Part shown: piece after piece, positions 1 through 11,640 of the stretch
Numbering within the stretch: position 1 is the stretch's first letter
Layout of the letters: every line of letters starts with the position of its first letter
Source of the DNA: Girardinichthys multiradiatus
Taxonomy: Eukaryota > Chordata > Actinopteri > Cyprinodontiformes > Goodeidae
Direction of reading: 5' to 3'
Length of the DNA stretch: 64,000 nucleotides
Assembly: GCF_021462225.1 (NCBI RefSeq)
Contig: NC_061796.1
Location: 46,625,391-46,689,390 of the forward strand
Notes under the pieces: generated by a model
The model's input: only the letters and a program-made list of their open reading frames with translations
Databases searched by the model: none
What the model was told of the DNA's origin: nothing
Program-made: the position numbers and the translations under genes

Positions 1-2990
1 TTGGGAATGTGGAGTCGTGACTGTGAATCTGATTATAGTTTGGATTGTCTACCGTACATAGGGCTGGAGGAGCCAAAACATCTGTGCGATCTGGCTTTTA
101 CCACAAGTGTCTTCAGTGATCAGCTTGAATTCATGTCTGTAAATGGTGAGTTGTGATTACGCTGTTTGTATAAAAAACCTTGTGAGGATGGAAGTGGAGT
201 TCATCACAGCACATCAAACTGAAGGAGTTTGTTTAAAACGTTTCAGTGAGACTCTTCAACTCCAGCAGCCAGTAAACCTAAATAGCTGTAGAATAAATTC
301 TAGTTATCAGTAAAACCAGACAGTAATGAAGACTAATTCTCTTTTTCTGGGTTGTCTGTGTGAAACAAACCTGGAAATATCTGCATCAGTTTTTACTAAT
401 TTTACTGAAGGTAGATAATTAATCACATCGTAGGTTCCCAGGAAGAAGCTGCAGTCCTTGACCTCCCGACCCAAAGGATTAACAGGATTACTTTCCTTTA
501 AATAAAACTAATAACCACTATCATGTTTTTGGATCAGATGTTAGGATGCTTGTGGCAGCGTTTCTACGTATGGAGTGATTTTATGTTGCATTTGAACATT
601 CATGTAGCGAACAGGAGATTAACCTTTTTATCTTCATGCTTGGCCGGTCTAAACACATTCCTCCCTGTGCTGATCCGAACTTCCTCGTCTTTTTCCTGGA
701 ATATTTTCCCAGCGAGTTCAACACAGCTGATATTTTTTATTTTTATTTTTATTTAAAGTCATCCATTTAATAAGAAACCCTTCTTTCCTCCCAAGCATGT
801 TGTAAACTCCATATAAATATCTATCCAAAAAGCTGCTGATTTATTAATAATGCAGCTTTAATCAGAAAGAAACGTTTGTGCTTTATGAAAACATTTTCAT
901 TTAGCACTCGAAGTTAAACATTTGATCAATATTTAGTGCATCATAATTTTGTTCGTTTGAAAAAATATTCTTAGTCTCTGAAGCCCATTTTTGAGCTCTA
1001 TAGCGCCCCCTCAGGTGGCAAATCACTCTTATTGCATGTCTTATGCATGTCTGTCCACTGCATAATGCAGCATTTTACATTTCAACTGTTAAATGAGGCG
1101 CGTTGGTGTTTGACTCAGATAGTATAATTTGTTCTCACTTCAGACGGCAGTGGAGTAATTGTTCAAATATTAGTTTAGTTTGATGGTCAAAATGAGTTAA
1201 TTTCTCTATTCAGAGCAAGCTAGCATGATTGTCTTAACTCACTTATTGGACTTCTAACTCTGTGCTGCAGATCTGTGCGTCATAGTGACGTAGGGATGGC
1301 AGAACAAATGCAGAGGTTCTAACTGTTCTAACTGATCCATGTGTGTGCATTTATACCTCCTCAACAGACAGTGTGAACGTTAGAGCGTTAAAGCTGCCCC
1401 TGAAGCCAGCAGAGTATATGGATCTGACTATAAATATGTCTGGGTAGGAGTTAAAGCACCTCTGTTTTTAGTTTTCTAATTAGCAGTGAAAGTTGCCTCT
1501 TGATAAGCACAACAGATGGCAGGAAGAGACACTTTTAAAGCTGCTTCACTCTTCATAAATTCTCAGAATCTCAACTGAATCTTTTAACTGATTAGTTCAG
1601 TTGTGAAACTTCTGAGTCTATATTTAATCATGGGCTGAGCTGTTTTAATCACTTGAATAAGAGCATTAATATTAATAAAAAAGGCTCCCAATGTTTATGT
1701 AAAGTCAGAGCTGAGAGGTTCTCTCAGTCAGTCAGCCCTCCAGCTGATTCCACTGATTTTTCCTCCCCTCTTTCGAGTTTTCTAAGTGAAAGCAGCGGGA
1801 TACAAGCCTGCAGCCTGTCCTTGGCACACAGTACAGTTCCTCGGAAGCATTATCCTCACGATAGAGAATGCAGATCGACACGGAGAGCTTTCTAAACACG
1901 GTTATTCCCGAAGGTTGTTTGTGTTCTGCGGGCCGGCTGCATGCTGAGGAGGAGCTGGTTAGTTTTCTGTTGTTTCAGGGTCTTAACTTCACTCTGATGA
2001 GCACTACTTCATCGCCCGCGCTAATTATCTTCAAATTATTTAATCAATCTATCACCACCATGGCAGATTACAGGTTTTAATAGCGGCTTGTTTTAATCAG
2101 CATTCCAAATGACTCGCTGATTATAACATGTAGAAATGAGAATTTAATCAAGAAGTGCAGCTTCTGGTTGTGTAGCAGCTATTAAAATATCCAAACCAAG
2201 ACAAACAGCCATTAGCCTTCCACATGTTTAGTCAAGACAATTTTCCTGCGTAAAAAGCACATTAACTGCAGACTATTTACATGAAGTGAGAGCAACACAC
2301 TCGGTTGCAGAGCTCCAATTTCATAAAGGGGTCATTAAAGCTGGATGTTCGCAGGGAAAACATAATGACTCACATTAGTCAGAAGAACCATTTTACTGGG
2401 TGGCAAACCCAATAACCAGTGTGCAGATTTCTCCTTAAAAGGCTTTTAAATGCCTCAGTCATCATGTCAAAAATAAACATCCTTTAAATGACTGAACGTC
2501 TTCGGTCAAATAAAACAAGCAGAAACGAAAGGGTTCCAAGGCCACCGGTAAAAGTCCCGCCTGGCACATGTCCTTCCCTGCATCCTGCTGATCTGGCAAA
2601 CACCTCCTCCAACCGGTCAACTGGCTGGTTCTGTGCTGGAAAAACCTGCCAGCTGGTCCGGCAGCGAATCTGTGGTAATCAGAACTGTACCGAAAAGTTT
2701 GTCGATTCGTCACACCTTGAATATAAAGATATCCAGTGCTGATGTTTTCTAACCTTAGGTTCTCACTGTTGAGCACGACAAGTCCAGGAGAACCACAGTA
2801 CATCAGAACTTTAGTATTTTAAATTAAAACATGAAATTCAGATATTGCATAGATTTATTTTACACACAGTGATACATGCCGAGCGCTTATTTCTGTTACT
2901 GTTGATAATTCTGGACTCTGGCAAATTAAAATTGTGTTACTTTGATAAGTAGAACGTTACACCAGACCCAGAAGTGTTATGTTATGGCCA
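1..2990. other. gabbr1 intron, no feature recognised
   Basis: AT-rich noncoding sequence in the intron left of the shared Venus-flytrap exon. I looked on the minus strand for the next gabbr1 exon (expected to begin near CDPG and continue with a LYELLYNDPIKI-like stretch) and found nothing. No repeat family was recognised. A possibly conserved non-repetitive stretch lies around 1480-2150, but nothing specific supports a function. Confidence 0.5.
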
Positions 2991-2999
2991 CATTATGAT

Positions 3000-3780
3000 C
3001 TGCAGAATCATTGGGAAAACAGCTGACCTGATAGTTGTCCAGCAGTCAGTCAATGTCAACAAGGAGGCTAAACCCCAACAGGTCACTGCTCAAGACGCTG
3101 GCTGTTCACAGAGTGCTTGTATCCAAGCATAATAGGGGAAGGTTAGGTGAAAGGAAAAAGTGTGATGGAAAAAGCAACATCAATAACTGCTACATTATAC
3201 AAGAATCGCAAAATATAATAATGGCATAGAGAACATGTTTAGCAATTAGCTCATATTTATTTGCAGTTGTTGGCTATCTTGATACTGCTTACAGTCATAT
3301 TGCAAAGATGATATTTGCTGACAAACACAGGCCACTGTGGAGTTTGGAGGAGAGTCACAAACCCACAGCTGTCACATTCCTGGTGTTGAATTAGAGACAA
3401 CGTCAGAACCATCTTACCTTGGCTAAGGAGAAAAAGAACTGGACTGTTGCTCAGTAGTCCAAAGTCCTCTTTCCAGATGAAAGTAAAGTTTACATTTAAT
3501 TTGGAAATCAATTTCCCAGGATCTAGAATAAGAGTGGAGCGGCCCAGAATCCATGTTGCTTGAAGGCCAGTGAGATGTTTCTACAGCCAGTGATGATTTG
3601 GGGTGTCATGTCATCTGTGGGTGTTGATCCAAGTTCAAAGTCAGAGCAGCCATCTATCAGGAACTTCCATTCATCTAATTTCAAATCTACATATCTTCTG
3701 TGAAACAGAATTGTGGGTTTTTATTGGCATGAACCCAGAATCATTTAAATAAACAGAAATAAACCTTGTATCACTTACAT
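3000..3780 (+). mobile_element. degraded Tc1-like transposon
   Basis: Conceptual translation around 3430-3640 gives KNWTVAQ, a stop, then SKVLFPDESKV and, further on, PVMIWGVMSSVGVDP. These match LFSDESKF and SVMVWGAVSAAGVGP in the intact transposase at 38661-39665. Several stops and frame shifts show it is an old dead copy. The ends are not clear. Confidence 0.65.
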
Positions 3781-4435
3781 CACTTTGAGTGTAATGATTC
3801 TATATATAACCAAAGAAGAGCTATCCTGAAATAAACGCTTGTTTATAATATTCTCATTTTGTGAGACACATCTGTTCAGATCACTCTGAACAGCCAGATG
3901 TTAGACATTTTTTTATTTTCTAACTAGCGCCCCCTAGTCATCAGTCTTCATTGATCTTTGTAAACAGCCACTGATTAACCTGGTAAAGAAACATTTCATG
4001 TTGCTGCCTCTCGGCACCGATTGTTGATCATAAGATTCTGCTATTCGTCGGGTAACATCTAAATATTGTCAGCTCTTCGTATGATATATGTCTGATAAGA
4101 GCTTCATTTTTTCATGACCTTTTCAAAGAAATAATTGTTATTCTCCTATTGTCATATAATGTAATTATGTTTATGTCCATCTCCAGCTCCATCATTCAGG
4201 AACAAAACACTAAGAGCTAAACTGCTTCTGACCCAGAAGGAGGTGGTCCACCGTTCTCTGGTTAAGAACCTGGTCTCAGACTTACAGAAGTTAAAAGTCC
4301 TTATATCGAAATGTTTAACATTTCCAAGAAGTGTAGCTCCAGAGGTTCAGCTTTATTTTGCTGTTAAAACATCATTGGAACCAGAAAACAAGGGAGAGAA
4401 AAACAGAATGAGACGCTGATATCCCATTTCCACCT
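3781..4435. other. intron, no feature recognised
   Basis: AT-rich intronic DNA between two transposon remnants. I see no open frame of note and no repeat I recognise. Confidence 0.4.
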
Positions 4436-5215
4436 GCATGTTGATTGAAACCTTTAAAAAGTTACAAAGGTTATTAGCACCCTTAATGATCCCATAACTT
4501 TTCCCCTAAGGTAAAAATGTGTGACACCTCAGGGTCATTTGGTCTCAATAACAACCATTAGACATTTTCTACATGCCAACTGACTGATTGGGACCTTTTA
4601 CGTCAAACCATCAGAAATGTAAACATATGACTTTCTCTCTACAATGACTTTAATTGGAACTGTGAACTTTGGTCAGATCAGACTAAGATTGAGCTTTACA
4701 GCAACAAACTCTCCAAGTGGGTCTGCAGTGTAGCAAGGATGAATATGCTTAAAAACCATCTCAGGACTATTGATAGATATGGTGGAGGACCTTTGATGAT
4801 GTGAGCCTGGTTTTCCTTCAAAGGTGAAAAGGACCTTGCTACACGTTTTCCATTCACACTTCCAGCAACGCACGGCTATACACTACCTCGCTCTACTCCG
4901 CATGAAACCTGTTGTGTTTCCATTGACAGGTTAAGGTTAGGGTTAGGTGGGGCCTGAAGCACACATAGCCTCCCCCCCTGGGGGAAACCTGCAGTGAATC
5001 CCTACAGATGAAAACCTGTAGGTAGAGCTACAGAGAGAATAGAAGAGGATCCAGCACTTTGGATGAATTTAACAACAGGGGTACCATAATAACATTTCAT
5101 TTATCTACATTTTTTAATGTGACATTATGCTGCTGCAACAAAATGTGGATTTATTTGAAGTATTTTTACACTTTTTCACCAGGGGTGCCAATAAATGTGG
5201 CCAGCACTGTAACTA
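4436..5215 (+). mobile_element. degraded Tc1-like transposon
   Basis: Frames around 4660-4850 read LWSDQTKIELYSNK-like, then RYGGGPLMM and AWFSFKGEKDLAT, the region between the first catalytic Asp and the GGGS.M.W motif of Tc1 transposases. The right part (5165-5215) carries a GGGTGCCAATAA-type end like that at 51080. A segment at 4870-5045, with two telomere-like TTAGGG units, appears inserted. Non-functional. Confidence 0.6.
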
Positions 5216-5824
5216 AGGGGTTTATTCTCCAAAAAACTCGCACAGGAGCTCCACACAGACTTGACTGGAATCATCGTTCCGATCATTTAGTATTTCTGTG
5301 CGAAACCTCAGGTAACAGAGCAGGACCGCTAGGCTGGAAGAGGAGAAGCAGCTCACAGTCTCCGTGATGAAAACACAGACAGAACCAGAGTGTTGGCAGC
5401 AACGCTCCAAAGCCTGAAGAATTTCTGCAGCTCAGTCATCCATGTCTCAAGAGTCTTCATCGCTTCCACTTCAAGCCATCCTGGGCTGCCGACAACACCT
5501 GATGCTGTCTGTGTTTACGCAGATTAATGCAACGTATGAGAGGAGCTGTCCTCAGTACTGAAATTCCCTCAGCAAATACAGTTGCAGTTTGAATCCACTT
5601 AGCAGGAACATCTGTGTCTATTTTAATGTTAGACCTTTTAATGATTTACACAAACCGTTCTTTAACCACGGTGGAATGATTGGACATCTAAGCATATCTG
5701 AATCTATTGAGGACTTCTCTAATTAGACAGGGTCAAGAGTCTACATTGAGGGTCAAATATATACATACGTTGACCCAACACTTTCAGTAAATGGTATGAA
5801 AGGTTCTAATACATGTTTTGACTA
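5216..5824. other. intron, no feature recognised
   Basis: Noncoding intronic DNA with no recognisable repeat, exon or regulatory motif. Confidence 0.4.
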
Positions 5825-6075
5825 GACTTGCTCTATCAACTCTTGGTTAGTGATCATGACTTGTTACAACTAGTAGTTGTATTGCTCTTGCATCTTATAC
5901 TGCTCTATATTTACTCTCACTCACTTAAAACTGTGCACATATATTTATATTATATTGTAGATATGTTTATACTGTTTAATTTGTACTGTATTGCACCGAC
6001 TACGCCAAAACAAATTCCTTGTATGTCCAAAAACGTACTTGGCAATAAAGCTTTTCTGATTCTGATTCTAGTTTC
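5825..6075 (+). mobile_element. 3' end of a non-LTR retrotransposon
   Basis: The segment ends with GGCAATAAAGCTTTTCTGATTCTGATTCTAG: a polyadenylation-type AATAAA followed by short tandem TTCTGA units, typical of the 3' tail of fish LINEs. No reverse-transcriptase coding is retained. Clade not certain. Confidence 0.6.
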
Positions 6076-6129
6076 TCTTTGACAGCACTCAGAGGAACAT
6101 GAACCTTCAAGGAACTAGGCAAAGATTTA

Positions 6130-6535
6130 AGAAGGCAAACTGTAGGTTTACACAAACTGGGAAAGTCTTTTGGAGACATTTCTAAACACCCGATACCAAA
6201 ACCACCAATTCAGCCATCTTAAGTTACCCAGATTTGTCCCCACTTTGCCAATGTTTGGAAGAAGACTCAAACTGTTCCTCTCAGATGAAAGGTCATTATT
6301 TAGGATGTTCAAGAACAACCCAGGAACCACCAAGGCCTTTGCCATCCATGAACTGGAAACTGCTGGAACACCAGCATCACTGTTTACACTAAAGCCAGTT
6401 GTAATTCATCTTGGACTAAGAGGCTGCCGACCCAGAAAGAAGCTGCTTCTCCAAAATCAACCTCTTCCCGCTGGACTGAAATCTGCAGCTGATGACATGG
6501 ACAATCTGAATATCTTCTGGAGAAAAGTTTGATGT
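6130..6535 (+). mobile_element. degraded Tc1-like transposon, N-terminal part
   Basis: Frames contain KLGKSFGDISKHPIPKPPIQPS and HELETAGTPASL...HLGLRGCRPRKK, resembling the DNA-binding and linker region of Tc1 transposases (the H.LE.AGT and HGLRGCRARKK region known from fish copies). It may belong with the remnant at 7040-7790, with a LINE 3' end inserted between them. Confidence 0.55.
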
Positions 6536-6569
6536 AGGGAGGGGCAAACAGTACTGCAGCTTATAATTT

Positions 6570-6935
6570 TATTTCCTACTCTCGGTGGAGGTGGACGCTT
6601 TTTCTCTGTCTCCCGCACCCCTCCCATATCTGCCCTGCTTCAGCTCTGTGTCTTGTCTTTTGTTGCTTCTTTGTGCTGAGGTTTTTTGCAATCTCAAACT
6701 GTATCCTGCTAAGGATAAAGTGTGAAATATGATTTTTTCCCTCTACTTACTTTCCTAATGTGGCCTCTTTTCTCATCTAACAAGGGCAGCGCCTGTGAGT
6801 GGGCAGCAAAGCCTCGGTGACCCGTCCCCCCCTTGTCTTGTGTCATGATGTATGTTTGGATGGGTTGTACTGGAATTCTAATTTCCCCTCAGGGATCAAT
6901 AAAGTATCTTTAAATTGAATTGAATTTGAATTATA
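6570..6935 (+). mobile_element. 3' end of an L2-like LINE with GAATT tail
   Basis: The stretch resembles the untranslated 3' end of fish LINEs and closes with GGGATCAATAAAGTATCTTTAAATTGAATTGAATTTGAATT, that is AATAAA and short tandem ATTGA units. It sits between two pieces of Tc1-like transposase, suggesting insertion into that element. Confidence 0.65.
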
Positions 6936-7039
6936 AAGCTCAACACGCTGCATTTAGAAACATCACCTTATCATCAACAACTTTTTCCGGTGCTGCCATG
7001 AAAATAACGTTTTGAGTTTTATTTTGTTGCTGCCCACAA

Positions 7040-7790
7040 AGAGAAGGAAGCCACGTTGCTATTCAACAGTTGAGTATAAATTCAAATTTAATTAGGAACA
7101 TTCCACTAGTGTTTCTGTCAAATTATCAAATGACTGGAAGAATTTTGGTTGGCCACCAGATGTCACCGTTTCTCCTTGTAATGACGCGCTTCTGTTCCTC
7201 CAAAGAAGAAAGAAAGTCTCAGTCTCATGCTTCACAAAGGTTCAGTCTCACACTACCATTGACCTGGAAACAAAGACTGAGCTGTTTGGCCACATTTACA
7301 ACAAGTGTGTTAGAAGGAATCAAGGTGGGGTTTTCAAGACTGGGAAACACTGGACTGCCAAGCATGGTGGTGGCAGCATTATGTTATGGGCCTGTTTGGG
7401 TACTAGTGGTATTGGTACATTATACAAAGAGGAATAATGAAGGAGACTTCCTAGGATATTTTCAACGACATTTTAAATCAACAACTAGATGGACGCAGTT
7501 GGGTGTTCCAGCAGGACCATAATCAGAAGTATACATCTAAACTGGTTTTTAGAATGGAACGAATCAAGATGGCTAATATCAAACTTTAGGAAAAACCTTC
7601 CCAAACCTCCAACCAAGTCTGTTAAAAGTTTAGGAGTTATGCTTGGAATTGGAGTCTGCCCCTGGAAAGCAATCAAATTGAACAAACTCCACCCATTCTG
7701 CCAAGAGGTTAAAACCCAGCCAGGATCAGCCCAGAAGCTTGGTATCGGAGACAGAAAGTGTGCGGTCGAGGTGAAACTTTCTAAGCAGCA
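7040..7790 (+). mobile_element. degraded Tc1-like transposon
   Basis: Frames at about 7280-7450 read ELFGHIYNKCVRRN, then [29 protein letters not shown], the conserved central Tc1 block, followed by FQQDHNQKYTSKLV, the second catalytic Asp region. Stops and shifts interrupt it. Dead copy on the plus strand. Confidence 0.7.
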
Positions 7791-8380
7791 TTAAACCAAA
7801 CATTAGCAGCAGTGCTTGTATATATATATAAGCATGCATTAATTCTGGGACCCTGCATAGATCAGAAAATATCAACAATGAATTTAAACCTGGACATCCA
7901 ACTCTTGGTTTAAAAAAGTGATTGAAGTTGTATGTTGTATAATCATTCCATCCTGGAAGAACAGTTCAAATTAATCGTTTAAAGCCCAAATTTAATATGA
8001 CATTGGTTCCCATTGTGAATGACCTGTATAACCTCCCAACAGGTCTGAAGCTGAGGCTGCAAACCAAACTAATCAAACTCACAATCAAATCATATAGTTA
8101 GAATTTACCCACAGTGATGTGTGGCCACACACTGGAAGCTTGTACGCCGGTGGACATGCACAAGGACTGGCGGTGACAATGTCTTCGCCACGTGGGGGCA
8201 ATTTGTTTCAGGCCTGCCGATTAAATGAAGAGTCGGAAGTGAAGGAAGCACCTTGTTCCACCATTTCTCTGCATCTTCACTGTCTCACTCATCATCACTG
8301 TTAATAATTGATCAAAGTTTGCTGTCTCCGCTTTGATATATCCATGGCAACGGCCCTGTGTGGAGAGCGAGCGAACACAG

Positions 8381-8383
<3 letters not shown>

Positions 8384-8418
<35 letters not shown>
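8384..8418. repeat. (GT)n microsatellite
   Basis: An uninterrupted GT dinucleotide run of 35 bp. Confidence 0.97.
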
Positions 8419-8420
<2 letters not shown>

Positions 8421-9106
8421 TGGATCACAGAAGGCTGTAAATAGTCTGACGCTGTCACCAGAATAACCGTAGAAACGAGCTGCTCCGCTACCACAGGGTA
8501 TCTGCATCCATTTAAGAGGACAGGCTGGGATTAAGTGTCAAGCTTCATGAATATTGGATGATGTTGAACAAGCTCCACACTCGCTGCCTTTAATGGTCAC
8601 AAAATACTCTGCGTGGGTGTGTTTTTTTCACTCCTGTTTGCTAATAACAAGCCAGACTCTAATGTGTCTTTCAAAGAGAGAAAGGAGTGCACTTAAAGTT
8701 CCTCATTAACATGAATCCCAGTAAACACAGAGACATGCTCCAAAGCCAGAGACCAAACTGTCTGATCAAACACGGATGTGATGAGAAATGTAAATAATCG
8801 CAGCTAATTATTCTCTTCCCACCAGGTGAGAGGCAATCTCAAGGTGACAAGCTCATTCCAAACACATCCAGGGAATCAGCTGTAAATTCCCCCCATTTGA
8901 CTTAATTCATGGAATTAAACCAGCATCATTCAGATGGTTTTACACCAGAGCTTTTCTCCTCTGTTCAAAGGATTCATTCCTTCAGCCGGAGGCACCAGCA
9001 ACTCCTGAAGCAGGAGCGATGTTTTTCAATCCCTCTGAAATCTCTACCATGTTTTGTCTTTATTTTCATGGCAGCTCAATTTGAACCTACACATTTAATC
9101 AGAAGA

Positions 9107-9168
9107 CCCCCCCCCCCCTCACACACACACACACACACACACATGCACACACACACATGCACACACAC
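9107..9168. repeat. poly-C run followed by (AC)n microsatellite
   Basis: Twelve C residues (9107-9118) directly precede an AC-dinucleotide run to 9168, interrupted twice by ATGC. Confidence 0.95.
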
Positions 9169-9344
9169 AAACAGATTTCATCTGTTTAGCATTTGATTGG
9201 AAAGAACAAGGTGGAACAGGATGCCGCCTTCTCTGAGCATCTCCTGTATGAATTTGCACACATATTGTCAGAGAGCCTCAGCCTTGTTTGTTAACGCTGT
9301 TCGCTTCGAGAGAGTTGCCATGCCAACCCTCCCGCTCTCCCTTT

Positions 9345-9365
9345 CACACACACACACACACACAC
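9345..9365. repeat. (AC)n microsatellite
   Basis: A short uninterrupted CA dinucleotide run. Confidence 0.93.
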
Positions 9366-11364
9366 TCATCTTCCTCCCTGCTCTTCTGTTTAACAGGAAT
9401 CCAATGCAGAGCTGCGTGCACCAATCAGAATAAAGCTCGTAGCGGATTTCTAACCAGTCCCGGTGCTGTTAACTGTTTGGTGCCTCGCCCTCCAGCTCTC
9501 CAGGCATCTGTCCTGCAGCATGATTGGTAACAAGCCTCAGCAGAGCAGAGAGGAAGGGGAGGGGCAGGAATGAAGTTGGTTTTTAATGCATCTGCACTCA
9601 TTCCACCGCTTCAAACTTTCAGAATAACAAACAGGAAGTGCAGCAATGAGGCCCAAACCTAGGAATAAACAATCTGGGCTTTTTCATTAAAGACATGGAT
9701 GCAGCAGGGGGAGGTAAACTGATAGGTGCTTTAAACCAGTCGGGGGGCGGATATTTCATTTAGAAGGGTTGATAACGGTGACATTTTTAAAATACCAACA
9801 TGATTAATGATGGATGAGCAACAAGCAGGGGGTGGGTTTGCTCATTTACAGCGATCCGGCTCAGCAGGAGGCAAGGCAGCATGCTTTGTGTCTGCATGGC
9901 AACCTTTTAAGAAAGTGCCTCAGGGTTCCTACACATTTCACACTTTAAATTTGAGTTACTTTTCTAGGCTGAATTTCAAAATTCCTGAGTGGATTCCTGG
10001 ACTGTTTTAACGCTATTTTCTTTCAACGTGTGCTGAGTGTTTTTTATAAATACCACACTAATCACCTGATTTAGAGCTCCAGATAATGGTCCTAAAGATG
10101 CATAAGCGTGCATGTACAGGTGAGTCTCAATCAGTAGGTTTGACGATGTGGCTCCACAGTATGGCTAGAAGCCCCAACCAACACATCAACCACATGAAAT
10201 GGACATGACCAGCAACAGTGCATCCTTAACCGGTCAGTGAGCTGTTGATTTGACCAACATGCTGTATACACAGCTCCTTCTCCCGCTTTAAAACTACTCA
10301 CCAACTCGGCTGGGAGGAGCCTCTTGCAGCTCGGGTTAACTTCAACCAACTTTCGCGCTTTAGTGGCAACAAAAAGCACACCAAGAGGATGAGATGTATC
10401 TTAGAGAAGACTTCAGAGTGAAACCATCTAATAAATATCAAATATCAATGGTCTAAACCTTTACTTCGGGGCTTGAGGAGGTGGATGATGATAATAACTG
10501 CGTTCATCCTCCTACATTCATGCAGTGAAAACCAGCAGCCAGATATTTGTAAATGTATATGCATGATATTTTTTTGGCATGAATTTAAGATGGAAACAAA
10601 TTTTGATGAGTTGCAAACTGTATTGATTTAAATAAATAAATATGCTTTTTTGACCTTTTCATGATCTGACACCAAGATCCCACATATTTAGGTCAAAACT
10701 GAGTGAGTGACAGCATTTTAACAATCTGTGTAAGAGCTTGAAAAGCATGCCAACATACCGAATCAGCTTATTTTAGTGTTCATGTTCTTAAAAACCTGAG
10801 CCCACAGAGTATAAGACTGTTTAAAACAATTTTAAAGGTGATCAATATTTAATTGATTTGAAATCTAAACTGAATGTTTAATTTTCCCTGAGCAACAGAC
10901 CTTGGAGTGGGCACTCCACTCCAGGATTATTAGTGGTTCCCATCTGGCCTCCCCATCCAAAACTTTCTCAAAGCACCCCTGGTGAGATAAACAATGTGTG
11001 TGATGGACCTAATTGCCTCAATGAATACTTTTATTTGCAGGAAGTGGAATAAAGCTTAATCCATGCCTGACCAGGTTTGGTTGAACAGTTTGAACGTTAA
11101 TACTTTTCCGCTCCTTTTTTAAACGTGTGTAGGAACCCTGCGGAGAGCAGCCTCTCTTACCACCACAACTCCTGCAAAACTGGACAAAAATGTGAAAAAA
11201 GATGCAGAGACATGGTCAAATGTGATGGCATATGTCAACACAGAACATGGCAGGAGAATGAGAGAGCTGAGCAAACAGGAGAGTCTGATGGTGCATCCCT
11301 CAGTGACACCACACATCACTTAAGAAGAGCGCACTTCCTCTGACTCTCCTGCACATGCACTCAC

Positions 11365-11525
11365 CATGCTGTCATAGTGGATGAGCTCCAGCTCGTAGTC
11401 CGGCAGGATGTCGCTCCTGTTGTTGACCAGGTCCAGAGCCATCTGAGCGGAGGGCATGCACGCCTGCCCCCCCGGCCAGCCCCCGCTCATCGGGAACAGC
11501 GCTCCGATGTACAGCTTCTTCTTCC
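11365..11525 (-). CDS. gabbr1: gabbr1 exon, start of the Venus-flytrap ligand-binding domain (shared by 1a and 1b)
   Basis: The translation runs [19 protein letters not shown], then [33 protein letters not shown]. It is very close to the first strand-helix unit of the mammalian GABA-B1 Venus-flytrap ([31 protein letters not shown]). The Trp of SGGWPGG corresponds to Trp65 of GABA-B1b, known to contact agonist. The acceptor GTCTGCAG at 11528-11526 is used by the two-Sushi form; the donor GTGAGT follows 11365. The exon leaves in phase 0, before the exon that would begin CDPG in mammals, which lies off the left edge. The last residue is Met where mammals have Lys. Confidence 0.96.
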
Positions 11526-11640
11526 CTGCAGACGGCCGAGGCCACAAGAGGAGAAGGAGGATGAGAGAGGACCGGAGGAGCGTGGCATGTCCGCGGGATG
11601 CGCGGCTCACACGGGGAGGGCATGGGGACGCAAGCAGCAT
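11365..11640 (-). CDS. gabbr1: gabbr1 alternative first exon, GABA-B1b isoform
   Basis: This is a 5' extension of the shared exon. The ATG at 11640-11638 begins [20 protein letters not shown], followed by the hydrophobic core [19 protein letters not shown], a signal peptide running straight into [10 protein letters not shown]. An in-frame TGA two codons upstream fixes this as the first possible start. In mammals GABA-B1b is made the same way, from a promoter in the intron before the first Venus-flytrap exon, by reading through that exon's acceptor. The resulting subunit lacks Sushi domains. The extension is GC-rich, unlike the surrounding intron. Confidence 0.88.

Larger units (their letters stand above)
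7791..11364. other. gabbr1 intron with microsatellites
   Basis: Intronic DNA next to the shared Venus-flytrap exon. It holds simple repeats, listed separately, and no exon I can recognise. The stretch 8700-8900 is non-repetitive with several TAATTA-like motifs; any regulatory role is unproven. Confidence 0.5.

Noticed and set aside
2462..2803. 113-codon minus-strand frame as the next gabbr1 exon
   Set aside because: No similarity to the expected Venus-flytrap continuation and no suitable splice sites with matching phase.
4928..4955. Interstitial telomere repeat
   Set aside because: Only two TTAGGG-like units are present, too few to support the call.
8301..8507. Thr-His repeat protein on the minus strand
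   Set aside because: The repeat is the translation of the GT microsatellite.
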